NCBI GenBank assembly: GCA_963973915.1
Contig: CAXBBM010000004.1
Location: 124,001-188,000, forward strand
Direction: 5' to 3'
DNA length: 64,000 nt
Source: Polycyclovorans sp002706265
GTDB taxonomy: Bacteria > Pseudomonadota > Gammaproteobacteria > Nevskiales > Nevskiaceae
Position numbers and translations under genes: made by a program. Below the pieces are notes generated by a model. It saw only the letters and a list, made by a program, of their open reading frames with translations. It did not search any database and was not told the origin of the DNA. This document shows positions 24,750 through 33,492 of this stretch, piece by piece. Each line of letters opens with the position of its first letter. The stretch's first letter is position 1.

Positions 24750-25774
24750 GCGCCCCGAACCCCCACAGCGCCCCGGTCGATCTCGATGCGCTGGTGCAGG
24801 CCCTGCAGGCCGGCAGCGGCGTCGCGCACAAGCGCGACATCGCCGACGTGGTCGAAGCACTCGGCATCGGCGGCGACAGCGCGGTGGCGGTGGGCGACGA
24901 CTGCGCGGCCATCGCCGAGCCGCACGGCCAGGGGCATCTGCTGCTGGCAATCGAAGGCTTCATCCCGGCCTTCGTGGAGCGCGATCCCTGGTTCGCCGGC
25001 TGGTGCGGCGTGATGGTCAATGTCTCCGACATCTACGCCATGGGCGGGCGGCCGCTGGCCATCGTCAACGCGCTGTGGAGCCGCAGCGGTGCCGCGACGC
25101 AGGCGCTGCTGGACGGCATGCGCGCGGCGGCGCAGTGCTACCAGGTGCCGGTGGTCGGCGGGCACAGCAATCTGCGCTGCGACGGCGCGCAGCTGGCGGT
25201 GGCAATCCTCGGCCGCGCCAAGCGCCTGTTGAGCAGCTTCGATGCGCAGCCGGGCGATGTGCTGATGGCGGCGATCGATCTGCGCGGTGCCTATCGCGCG
25301 CCATTTGCGCACTGGAACTGCACCACCGGCGTCGATCCGGAACGGCTGCGCGGCGATCTGGAACGGCTGCCCATGCTGGCCGAGCAGGGCCTGTGCCGCA
25401 GCGCCAAGGACATCTCCCAGGCCGGCGTGCTCGGGACCGTGCTGATGCTGCTCGAATGCTCCGGCGTCGGCGCCGAGCTCGACGTCGCCGCGGTGCCGCA
25501 CCCCGACGGCGTCGATCTTTTGCGCTGGCTGACCGCCACCTTTCCCAGCTTCGGCTACGTGCTGGCGGTGGCGCCTGAGCATCGCGCCTTGGTGGCGCAG
25601 GGCTTTGCCGACCGCGGCATTGCCTGCGCCGCGATTGGCCGCTGCGACGACACGCGGCAACTGGTGCTGCGGCAGGGTGCAGGCAGCCGCACGGCCTGGG
25701 ATTTTTCGCGCCAGCCGCTGACCGGCTGCGCGCCCGCGGGCCGTGCAAACGTGGCGGAGAAACGCTGTGCCTGA
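24746..25774 (+). CDS. AIR-synthase-related protein, Sll0787 family (Nit1 cluster)
   Basis: PurM-like ATP-binding protein of 342 residues, related in fold to PurM, ThiL, SelD and HypE. The N-terminal domain contains GDDCAAIAEP (near 50) and CGVMVNVSDIYAMGGRPLAIVNALW (near 89-113, in parts), the metal and ATP-binding signature of the family; PVVGGHSNLRCDG follows. The C-terminal half has GLCRSAKDISQAGVLGTVLMLLE. It may phosphorylate or activate a carboxyl or amide group of the cluster metabolite, which is inference. ATGA overlap upstream and eight-base overlap downstream show tight coupling. Confidence 0.9.
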   Translation: MSAPNPHSAPVDLDALVQALQAGSGVAHKRDIADVVEALGIGGDSAVAVGDDCAAIAEPHGQGHLLLAIEGFIPAFVERDPWFAGWCGVMVNVSDIYAMGGRPLAIVNALWSRSGAATQALLDGMRAAAQCYQVPVVGGHSNLRCDGAQLAVAILGRAKRLLSSFDAQPGDVLMAAIDLRGAYRAPFAHWNCTTGVDPERLRGDLERLPMLAEQGLCRSAKDISQAGVLGTVLMLLECSGVGAELDVAAVPHPDGVDLLRWLTATFPSFGYVLAVAPEHRALVAQGFADRGIACAAIGRCDDTRQLVLRQGAGSRTAWDFSRQPLTGCAPAGRANVAEKRCA

Positions 25775-26054
25775 GGTTCGATTCCGCGTGCGCTGGCCCG
25801 ACCATCAGCAGACCCTGTGCTACTCACCGTCGAGCACCATCAAGGACGCGCTGCGGCTGAATCATCCCTACGGCGTCAGCGAGTTCGTCCAGCGCTGCAC
25901 CGCCGCGCTGGAACACGCCAGCGCGCGGGTAGCGCAGAAGTACGGCATGGGCTGCGGCCAGGCGCTGGCGCAGATCACGGTGATCCAAAGCCGCGCCAGA
26001 CCCTTCATGGACGATCCGGATGCGCGGATCACCGTCGAGCACTTCGAGGACTAG
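25767..26054 (+). CDS. MSMEG_0570-family nitrogen-starvation protein (Nit1 cluster)
   Basis: Small protein of 95 residues beginning PEVRFRVRWPDHQQTLCYSPSS, with STIKDALRLNHPYGVSEFVQR and CTAALEHASARVAQKYGMGC. It belongs to a family known only from these clusters. GGAG at 25756-25759 is seven bases before the GTG at 25767, which decides the start. Function unknown; size and conservation suggest a partner of one of the enzymes. Confidence 0.85.
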   Translation: MPEVRFRVRWPDHQQTLCYSPSSTIKDALRLNHPYGVSEFVQRCTAALEHASARVAQKYGMGCGQALAQITVIQSRARPFMDDPDARITVEHFED

Positions 26055-26058
26055 AACC

Positions 26059-27381
26059 ATGCCGAGACACTGGAACACAGCGGCCCTGGATGCGGCCGAC
26101 GCCTGCTTCGTCGGCCCGCGCCGCATTGACGTGGTGATCATCGGCGGCGGCCAGGCCGGCCTGTCGATGAGCTGGCATCTGCAGCAGGCCGGTATCGAGC
26201 ACGTGGTGTTCGAGCGCGAGCGCTGCTTCAGCCAGTGGCGCGACGCGCGCTGGGATTCGTTCTGCCTGGTCACGCCCAACTGGCAATGCCGCCTGCCGGG
26301 CTTCACCTACGACGGCGCCTACGGCGGCACCGACCCCCACGGCTTCATGCCCAAGGACCAGATCATCGAATACCTCGACGCCTATCGCGCCAGCTTCGAC
26401 CCGCCGCTGCGCGAAGGCGTCGAAGTGCTGTCGGTGCGCCAGACGCCCGACGGCGAGTTTGCCGTGCACACCCGCGCCGGCGACTGGCTGGCCGGGCAGG
26501 TGGTGATCGCCAACGGCGTCTACGCCACCCCGGTGATTCCGCGCGCCGCCGAACGTCTGCCCGCCGACATGCTGCAACTGCATTCGTCGAACTACCGCAA
26601 TCCGCAGTCCATGCCAGACGGCGCCATTTTGGTCGTCGGCAGTGGCCAGTCGGGTTGCCAGATTGCCGAAGACCTGCACATCGCCGGGCGTGCGGTGCAT
26701 CTGTGCGTCGGCAGTGCGCCGCGTTCGCCGCGGGTGTATCGCGGACGCGAGGTCACCGACTGGCTCACCGACTCCGGCTACTACGACATTCCGCTGGCGC
26801 GTCATCCGCAGGGCGAGGCGGTGCGCGACAAGACCAATCACTACCTGACCGGCCGCGACGGCGGGCGCGAGATCGACCTGCGCCAACGGGCGCTGGAAGG
26901 CATGAAGCTCTACGGCAGCTTCCGCAACGTCAGCGGCACGCGCCTGCACTTTGCGCCCGACCTCAGCGCGCACCTCGACCGCGCCGACGCGTCGTACAAC
27001 GGCATTCGCGCGCTGGTCGATCAGTACATCGCCGAGGCCGGCATCGACGCGCCGCCGGAGCCGGCCTACACCCCGCCGTGGACGCCGGCGGCTGAAACCC
27101 CCGAAATCGACTTCGTCAACGCCGGCATCCGCAGCGTGGTCTGGGCCATTGGCTTCCGGCCCGACTACGCCTGGGCGCAACTACCCGTGTTCGACGGCCG
27201 CGGACACCCGGTCCACCACCGCGGCGTCACGCCGCTGGCGGGCGTCTACTTCCTGGGGCTGAGCTGGCAGAACACCTGGGGCTCCGGGCGCTTCGCCGAC
27301 GTCGGCAAAGACGCCGGGTATCTGCTGGGCCCCATCCGCGCGCGCGCCGAGGGCTCGCACCAGAGCAGCCGCGCCGCCTGA
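26059..27381 (+). CDS. Flavin-dependent oxidoreductase, MSMEG_0569 family (Nit1 cluster)
   Basis: FAD/NADPH monooxygenase-like protein of 440 residues. The FAD Rossmann motif is VVIIGGGQAGLSMSWHLQ (near 20-37) and the NADPH motif is ILVVGSGQSGCQIAEDL (near 191-207). RWDSFCLVTPNWQCRLPGF and the C-terminal VYFLGLSWQNTWGSGRFADVGKDA are typical of the family. It ends the cluster; the glycosyltransferase (MSMEG_0565 type) often found next is absent. The 212 bases that follow contain GC-rich inverted repeats but no gene I can support. Confidence 0.9.
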   Translation: MPRHWNTAALDAADACFVGPRRIDVVIIGGGQAGLSMSWHLQQAGIEHVVFERERCFSQWRDARWDSFCLVTPNWQCRLPGFTYDGAYGGTDPHGFMPKDQIIEYLDAYRASFDPPLREGVEVLSVRQTPDGEFAVHTRAGDWLAGQVVIANGVYATPVIPRAAERLPADMLQLHSSNYRNPQSMPDGAILVVGSGQSGCQIAEDLHIAGRAVHLCVGSAPRSPRVYRGREVTDWLTDSGYYDIPLARHPQGEAVRDKTNHYLTGRDGGREIDLRQRALEGMKLYGSFRNVSGTRLHFAPDLSAHLDRADASYNGIRALVDQYIAEAGIDAPPEPAYTPPWTPAAETPEIDFVNAGIRSVVWAIGFRPDYAWAQLPVFDGRGHPVHHRGVTPLAGVYFLGLSWQNTWGSGRFADVGKDAGYLLGPIRARAEGSHQSSRAA

Positions 27382-27593
27382 GCCCGGCCGGGCCTCGGCC
27401 GGGGCCGTGCGTGAGGCCCACCGATCACCACCCGGAAAGGTCAGCGCAGGGCCAACCCGTGAGATCAGGGCGTTGCTGCGTGCGGTGCCGCGCGATTCGG
27501 CGGAGGCAGTCGAGTCCCCCCGCTCCGGAAGCGGAGCGACACCATCCGCCGGCGCCCGGCCCTTTCAGGCCTTGCGCCAGCGGCGACGCGGCT

Positions 27594-29045
27594 TCATCCG
27601 GCCTGGGTGCCGCCGATGGTCAGCGCGTCTACCCGCACGGTGGGCTGGCCCACGCCCACCGGCACGCTCTGGCCGTCCTTGCCGCAAATGCCGACCCCGC
27701 CATCCAGCGCCAGGTCGTTGCCGATCAGGCTCATGCGCGGCAGGGTGTCGGGGCCGTTGCCGATGAGGGTGGCGCCCTTGACCGGCCGTGTGACCTTGCC
27801 GTTTTCGATCAGGTAGGCCTCAGACGCCGAGAACACGAAGTTGCCGGAGGTGATGTCGACCTGCCCGCCGCCGAAGCTGACCGCGTACAGCCCCTTGTTG
27901 ACCGAGGCGATGATTTCGGCCGGGTCGTGCGGGCCGGCGCGCATGTAGGTGTTGGTCATGCGCGGCATGGGCAGGTGCGCGTAAGACTCGCGACGCCCGT
28001 TGCCCGTGGGCGCAACGCCCATCAGGCCGGCATTGAGACGGTCCTGCATGTAGCCTTTGAGAACGCCGTTTTCGATCAGCACCGTGCAGTGGGTGGGCGT
28101 GCCCTCGTCGTCAATCGACAAGGAGCCGCGCCGCCCGGGCAGGGTGCCGTCATCGACGATCGTGCAGTGGGGCGAGGCCACGGTTTGGCCGACGCGGCCC
28201 GAGAACACCGAGCTGCCTTTGCGATTGAAGTCGCCTTCCAGGCCATGCCCCACCGCTTCGTGCAACAGAATGCCGGGCCAGCCTGGCCCCAGCACCACCG
28301 GCAGGCTGCCGGCCGGCGCGGCCACCGCGTCAAGCAGCACCACGGCCTGGCGCACCGCTTCGCGGGCGATGTCTTCCGGCAGGGTGCCGGTGCCCAGCAG
28401 GCCGGAGAAATGATCACGTCCGCCGCCGCCCGCGTGGGCCTGCTCACGCCGCGTGCCGCTTTCGACCATCACCGTCACGTCCAGCCGCAGCAGGGGCCGC
28501 ACGTCGGCGCTGAGCTGGCCCTGGGCATCGAGCACCATGATGGTGTCGTGCTGCGCGGCCAGCCGCACCATCACCTGATACACGCGTGGATCGGCGGCAC
28601 GCGCGGCCGCATCGGCGCGCCGCAGCAGGTCGAGTTGCTGCTCGGCGGTGATGCCCGACAGCGGATCTTCGCCGGGATAAAGCGCCTTGGCCGATTGCGG
28701 CCGCACCCGCACCGGAACGGCGGCGCTGGCGCCCTCGGCGACGATGGCGCGCGACGCCTTGGCGGCCTCGATCATTGCCTTGAATTCGATGTCGTCGGCG
28801 TAGGCCAGACCCTGCCGATCACCGCAGATCGCGCGAATGCCGACGCCGCGTTCGCGGTCATGGCTGCCGGATTTCACCAGCCCGTCTTCCAGTGCCCAGC
28901 TGCGGGTCACACGTTGCTGAAAATACAGGTCGCCGCCGGTGACGCCTGGGCCCAGCACGGTGCCCATGACACGCAGCAGGGCGCCTTCGTCCAGCGCAGC
29001 CGGATCGAGAAACAGGGGACGGGCAAAACTCAGGGCATCGGTCAT
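27594..29045 (-). CDS. tldD: Metalloprotease TldD
   Basis: Catalytic subunit of the TldD/TldE(PmbA) protease that trims unfolded peptides and modified peptides such as microcin B17 and CcdA antitoxin. The 483-residue protein carries the zinc motif HEAVGH in GILLHEAVGHGLEGDFNRKG (near 262) and the conserved C-terminal region around GGGQVDITSGNFVFSASEAYLIENGK. Standard order with the nitrilase-like gene and yhdP upstream, separated by 29 bases. No pmbA in the window. Confidence 0.96.
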   Translation of the reverse strand: MTDALSFARPLFLDPAALDEGALLRVMGTVLGPGVTGGDLYFQQRVTRSWALEDGLVKSGSHDRERGVGIRAICGDRQGLAYADDIEFKAMIEAAKASRAIVAEGASAAVPVRVRPQSAKALYPGEDPLSGITAEQQLDLLRRADAAARAADPRVYQVMVRLAAQHDTIMVLDAQGQLSADVRPLLRLDVTVMVESGTRREQAHAGGGGRDHFSGLLGTGTLPEDIAREAVRQAVVLLDAVAAPAGSLPVVLGPGWPGILLHEAVGHGLEGDFNRKGSSVFSGRVGQTVASPHCTIVDDGTLPGRRGSLSIDDEGTPTHCTVLIENGVLKGYMQDRLNAGLMGVAPTGNGRRESYAHLPMPRMTNTYMRAGPHDPAEIIASVNKGLYAVSFGGGQVDITSGNFVFSASEAYLIENGKVTRPVKGATLIGNGPDTLPRMSLIGNDLALDGGVGICGKDGQSVPVGVGQPTVRVDALTIGGTQAG

Positions 29046-29074
29046 GAAGCAGCTCGGATCATCTTGAATGTGGA

Positions 29075-29890
29075 CTAAAGGCGGCGGTGCTGAAGACAGG
29101 GAAACGCGCCGCGCAACTGCTCCAGCTTGTCACGCTCCAGCGTGGCGACGGCGTTGCCGGGCTCGCCGCCCAGTTCGGCCAGGGTGTCACCCCAGGGGCT
29201 GAGGATGCAGGAATGTCCCCAGGTCTGGCGGCCGCCGGGGTGGGTGCCGCACTGGTTGGGGGCCACCACGTAACAGGTGTTTTCGATGGCGCGGGCCCTG
29301 AGCAGGGTAGACCAGTGTGCGGCCCCGGTCTGTGCAGTGAAGGCCGAGGGCACGCACAACACCTCGGCACCGGCGGTGGCCAGGGCGCGGTACAGCTCGG
29401 GAAACCGCAGGTCGTAGCACACCGACAAGCCGAATCGCCAGCCGTCGATGTCGACGATGACCGGGGCCGGCGGGCCAGGCTCGATGCTGCGTGATTCCCG
29501 ATAGGACTCTTTGCGTCCTCCGCGCGTGGTTTCAACGTCGAACAAATGAATCTTGTCGTAACGCGCCAGCAATTCACCGTCCGGGCCGACCACCAGGCAG
29601 GCGGCGCGGATGCGGTCGGGGTCGTCGCCGGCCAGCGGCAGGGTGCCGCCAATCAGGTAGACCCCGTGCTTGACCGCCAGATGCTTGAGCCACGACTGCA
29701 AGGGTTCGCGATCTTTGGTTTCGGCAATCGCCAGCTTGTCGCGCTCGTGCGCGCTCATCAGCGCAAGGTTTTCGGGTAACACGATCACCCGCGCGCCGTC
29801 ATCGGCTGCGGCGGCGATCATGCGCTGGGCGGTGCGCAGATTGTCGGCAACCTCATCGCCCGAGGTGAATTGAACGGCTGCAATTTTCAT
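29075..29890 (-). CDS. Carbon-nitrogen hydrolase, NIT1/deaminated-glutathione amidase-like
   Basis: Nitrilase-superfamily amidase of 271 residues, likely clearing deaminated glutathione or a similar omega-amide. The triad is visible: RVIVLPENLALMS (Glu near 41), LLARYDKIHLFDVE (Lys near 109) and FGLSVCYDLRFPELYRAL (Cys near 151). The motif CYDLRFPE marks the Nit1/Nit2 amidase branch and differs from the true nitrilase at 22104. It overlaps yhdP by ATGA. Confidence 0.93.
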   Translation of the reverse strand: MKIAAVQFTSGDEVADNLRTAQRMIAAAADDGARVIVLPENLALMSAHERDKLAIAETKDREPLQSWLKHLAVKHGVYLIGGTLPLAGDDPDRIRAACLVVGPDGELLARYDKIHLFDVETTRGGRKESYRESRSIEPGPPAPVIVDIDGWRFGLSVCYDLRFPELYRALATAGAEVLCVPSAFTAQTGAAHWSTLLRARAIENTCYVVAPNQCGTHPGGRQTWGHSCILSPWGDTLAELGGEPGNAVATLERDKLEQLRGAFPCLQHRRL

Positions 29891-32800
29891 GGTTGGGTCT
29901 CCAGATCGGCACGGGCAGCGGCGTTGTTGCCGCTGGCGGCGTCCAGCTTTTCGATTTCAGGGTCGTCCCAGGTGCCGCGAATGCGGTAACCAAACTGCCC
30001 CACGGCCTCCAGCGGCTTGTCGAGCAGGGTCTGCGCCAGCAGTACCAGCACGCCTGCGGCAGGGCCGCCCAGCAGTGCCGCGCCAATGCTCACGCCGCTG
30101 GCGTAGTCAGGGTAAACCGTGACGCGCTGATCGAGACGCCGGGTGAGCAGATGCGTCTCTCCCTTGACCGCCATGCGCAGCGACGGCGCGCGCAGGGTCA
30201 GGTCGTCGGTGACGACCCGGCCGTATTCCAGACGCAGGTCGGCATCGAGGCTGTCGAAGTGCAGCCCGTCATCGGTGACATCGCGAAAATCGAACAGCAG
30301 CCGGCGCGGCAGTTGATAAAAGCTGAACAGGCCCAGCAGCCGCCCGGCGCCCGGGTCAATGGCGCGCAACTGGCCCTGGCGCGCCCAGACCTTGAGATCG
30401 CCCTCGGCCGTGGGAATCGACAGGCGGGTGCCGCTGGCCGGCCACGCCAGATCCCAGGAGATGCCGGCCCGGTCCGCTTCCAGAGGGGCTTCGATGCCCA
30501 AGGCCGCCATCACCGGTTGCGGCCGGTCGGTCTCGAAGCGACCCCGACTGCCGCGCAGGCTGCCATCGGCCGAGAACGAGCCGGCACCGACCAGGGCGCC
30601 GTCGCCACTCAGTGCCAAATCCAGCGCGATCTGGCCCCGCGCCGGCAGCTCAGCGGTGAGCGCCGCAGTGCCCAGGTTCAGGCCATTGACGGCCAGCGTC
30701 GCAATCTGCCCTGCCCAGGCGCCGGCCACGTATTCGCCGCGCTCGTGCTCGGCCAGCGGCGGCAGGGGCTCGGCGGCGGCCTGCCAGTCGGGCTCGTCCG
30801 GGGTGTCGAGCCGCAAGGCCAAAGACTGCAGTTGCAGCAGGCCGCCGCGCTCGGTGGTCTGCACCTCACCCTCGGCGGCGCCGCTGAGCATTGCCGTCAA
30901 ACCCTGGGCCGTGCGACGGACCGAGGCGCGCTGATCCCTCACCGACAGGCGCTCCACCCTCAGGCCGGCCGCGTGCACTTCCGCCCCGGCCAGTTGCGCC
31001 GGCACGCGCTCGGACTGCGCGGCGGCGTTGGCGGGCACCGCGGGCGCATCGGTGAAGCGCGTCAGCCAGCGCAGCCACGGCAGGGCCTCGATGGGCGGCA
31101 GATCGGCCGCCACCCAGAGGCCCGGCGCCGCGCCCAAGGCCGCGACCAGATCCGCTGAAGGGTCGCCCACGCGCAGTTCGATGCGGTTGTCGGCAATCTC
31201 GCCGGTCAAGAATTGGCCGCCCCAACTGAAGCGGATGGGCGCCTCAGCAGACGCCGGCAAGGGCAGTTCAAGCTGGACGCGACGGGCGTCGGCTTCAGGC
31301 TTCTCAAGCGGCGACGGCAGTGTCACCGCCACACCTTGCAAGGGGCTTTGCGCGGTGAATGTGGCCACACCCTGGCGCGGCAGCGACAACTGCCCCGACC
31401 AGTCGAACACGCCGGACAGGCGCTCCGACACCGGCTCGGGCAACCACTGATCCAGCGCCGACACCGGCAGCACCTTGCCCAGCAGGTCGAGGATCACACC
31501 TTCATCGCCCCCTTCGAGCACGCCGCTGACGCGGGATCCGTGCCAGCGACCGCTGAGGTCGTCGCCCGAGAGGCTGTTGCCGCTGAAGTCCAGATGCCCG
31601 GTCACGTCGGTCACCGGCGTGTCGACGCCCGAGAGGCGCATTTCCACCGATTCCAGCGCGACGCGGCCCGACACGCGGGCGTCTTTCACCTCGGCCAGCG
31701 GAATGTCGATCTGCACCTCGACGGCGGCCGGACCGGTGATGTCCGCCGCTTCGGCGAGGCGGGCAAAGCGGTCTTGCAGCGGGCTTTGGTTCATGAGGCT
31801 CAGCAGCGCCGGCACGTCATCACGCGTCTTGCCGCTGATTTCGAGCACCGCGTCGTTGTTCATCGCCTTGATCTCGGCCTGCCCGCTCACTTGGCGCACC
31901 GGGCCGAAGCGGGCCTGCGCCAGGGTCACGCTCATGCGGTTGCCGGTGAAGGTGAGGTCTGCGTTGGCCTGTGTCAGGGCCGGCCAGTCGGGCGCGAAGG
32001 CCAGCCCGCCGTCACGCACCGGCAGCTTGAGCTGCCAGAAGCCGGTCGGCCGGCGGTGATAGGGAAAGTCGGCGGCCGGGCCTTTGATCTGCAGCCGCGC
32101 GCCGTCCAGTTTGCCGCCGGTGACCGCGCGTTTGAGCCACTTGCGCAGGGGTTGCGGCCACTGGCCCGGCCAATAGGGATGCATGGCCGCCAGCGACTCG
32201 GCGTCCACCTGCAGATCGATGTCCAGTTGCGGCGAGCGCAGCGCACCGCCGGCGATGCCGCGTACGTGGCCTGCCACCTGCGCACCCTCGGCCGCGACCC
32301 GCAGCTCGGGCACGGCCACCCGCCACTCGCCTCCGGGCTGTTGCGCCCAGAGCCACTCGCCCTCCAGGCGCTCAAGGCGCAGCGGCTGCTGCCACCCCGC
32401 AAGGGTGATCGCCGGCATGGGCGCGGCCGGCAGGAAGTAGCCGCCCAGTTCATCCAGCGCGAGGTACCCGTGCAAGGCTTCGATGGCGGACGCGCCGTTG
32501 CGCAGTGCCACGCTTTCGAGCCGCGCCTGCACGCTGAAGCGCGGCATCTGCGGGTCGGGGCGACGCCAGCGCCAGTCGCCGCGCAGATCGCGCAGTTGGC
32601 CGGTGGCCGCCCAGTCGTCCGTGATGGCGGGCACGTAGCGCTGCAGCAGCGGAAACACAAGGTCAATCGGCAGCATTTCGCCGGACGCATGCAGCCCGTC
32701 GGCATCGGCGTTCCAGACGACCCAGGCGTCGGCGCCCGCCGGGCCCAGAGCACCCTGCCAACGCGCGTTGCGCCGCGCCATTGTCAGGGTCAGCGCCGGG

Positions 32801-33480
32801 GCGTCGGCAATGACCGTGTCGAGCCCACCGATTTCGACGCTGCCGCGCCCCTCCCGCCAGCGGCCACTCAGGTCCAGCGCCGCAGCGGTCTCGCGGTGTG
32901 CCGCATCGAACGAACCCCAGCTGAGCAGGGCCTTGGTCTGGCCTTCGATTGCGCCCTCGGCGGGAAACCAGTCCAGCCAGCCCGAGGGCAACACGATGGC
33001 GCCGGGCAGGCGATCGCCGCCGTCGATCTGCAGGTCACGGAACGCCAACTGCACACCCTGCGGCGCCCGGCCGTCGCGGCCGGCGGCACGGGTGGCGATC
33101 CAGTCGCGCAGCGCCGGCGAGTCCTGCAGCCGCGCCGAAACTGCCGTTACCCGATAGGGCGTCCACCGGCGGCGCATCAGGTCGCCCCAGCGCATGTGCA
33201 GATGCAGGGCCTCGGCGCTGAACCACGCACCGCCCGGGGCGTCGGGCTGAATCTGCAGGCCGCCCAGGGTCGCGACCGGTTGCAGGCCCACCCAGCCGAG
33301 GCCCACCTTGCCCAGGTTCACCGGCACGCCCAATGCCTGCTCCACCGCGTTTTCGACCGGCCCGCGCAGCTCGTCGGCGACGCGGGTCATGATCAGCACG
33401 CCGGCCACGCCGACCATCGCCAGCATCGCCAATCCCCAGATCAGCGAGGTCCAGCGTGCGGCGATCTGCCAGCCCCTCAA
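29887..33480 (-). CDS. yhdP: YhdP family AsmA-like phospholipid transporter
   Basis: Very long inner-membrane-anchored periplasmic protein of 1197 residues. One N-terminal helix (WTSLIWGLAMLAMVGVAGVLIM, about 10-31) anchors an extended repeating-beta (RBG) body; the C-terminal part has RRLLFDFRDVTDDGLHFDSLDA and a final hydrophobic GAALLGGPAAGVLVLLAQ. YhdP with TamB and YdbH moves phospholipids to the outer membrane in enterobacteria. Length is slightly under the E. coli protein. It sits between rng and the amidase gene, the conserved arrangement. Its antisense strand holds a long open frame that I regard as a GC artefact. Confidence 0.93.
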   Translation of the reverse strand: MRGWQIAARWTSLIWGLAMLAMVGVAGVLIMTRVADELRGPVENAVEQALGVPVNLGKVGLGWVGLQPVATLGGLQIQPDAPGGAWFSAEALHLHMRWGDLMRRRWTPYRVTAVSARLQDSPALRDWIATRAAGRDGRAPQGVQLAFRDLQIDGGDRLPGAIVLPSGWLDWFPAEGAIEGQTKALLSWGSFDAAHRETAAALDLSGRWREGRGSVEIGGLDTVIADAPALTLTMARRNARWQGALGPAGADAWVVWNADADGLHASGEMLPIDLVFPLLQRYVPAITDDWAATGQLRDLRGDWRWRRPDPQMPRFSVQARLESVALRNGASAIEALHGYLALDELGGYFLPAAPMPAITLAGWQQPLRLERLEGEWLWAQQPGGEWRVAVPELRVAAEGAQVAGHVRGIAGGALRSPQLDIDLQVDAESLAAMHPYWPGQWPQPLRKWLKRAVTGGKLDGARLQIKGPAADFPYHRRPTGFWQLKLPVRDGGLAFAPDWPALTQANADLTFTGNRMSVTLAQARFGPVRQVSGQAEIKAMNNDAVLEISGKTRDDVPALLSLMNQSPLQDRFARLAEAADITGPAAVEVQIDIPLAEVKDARVSGRVALESVEMRLSGVDTPVTDVTGHLDFSGNSLSGDDLSGRWHGSRVSGVLEGGDEGVILDLLGKVLPVSALDQWLPEPVSERLSGVFDWSGQLSLPRQGVATFTAQSPLQGVAVTLPSPLEKPEADARRVQLELPLPASAEAPIRFSWGGQFLTGEIADNRIELRVGDPSADLVAALGAAPGLWVAADLPPIEALPWLRWLTRFTDAPAVPANAAAQSERVPAQLAGAEVHAAGLRVERLSVRDQRASVRRTAQGLTAMLSGAAEGEVQTTERGGLLQLQSLALRLDTPDEPDWQAAAEPLPPLAEHERGEYVAGAWAGQIATLAVNGLNLGTAALTAELPARGQIALDLALSGDGALVGAGSFSADGSLRGSRGRFETDRPQPVMAALGIEAPLEADRAGISWDLAWPASGTRLSIPTAEGDLKVWARQGQLRAIDPGAGRLLGLFSFYQLPRRLLFDFRDVTDDGLHFDSLDADLRLEYGRVVTDDLTLRAPSLRMAVKGETHLLTRRLDQRVTVYPDYASGVSIGAALLGGPAAGVLVLLAQTLLDKPLEAVGQFGYRIRGTWDDPEIEKLDAASGNNAAARADLETQP

Positions 33481-33492
33481 GGCTGCCGGCGC

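Noticed and set aside
27382..27593. Intergenic region after the Nit1 cluster as a further small gene
   Set aside because: Short frames here have no ribosome site and no recognisable family. Only GC-rich inverted repeats are seen, without a T-tract.
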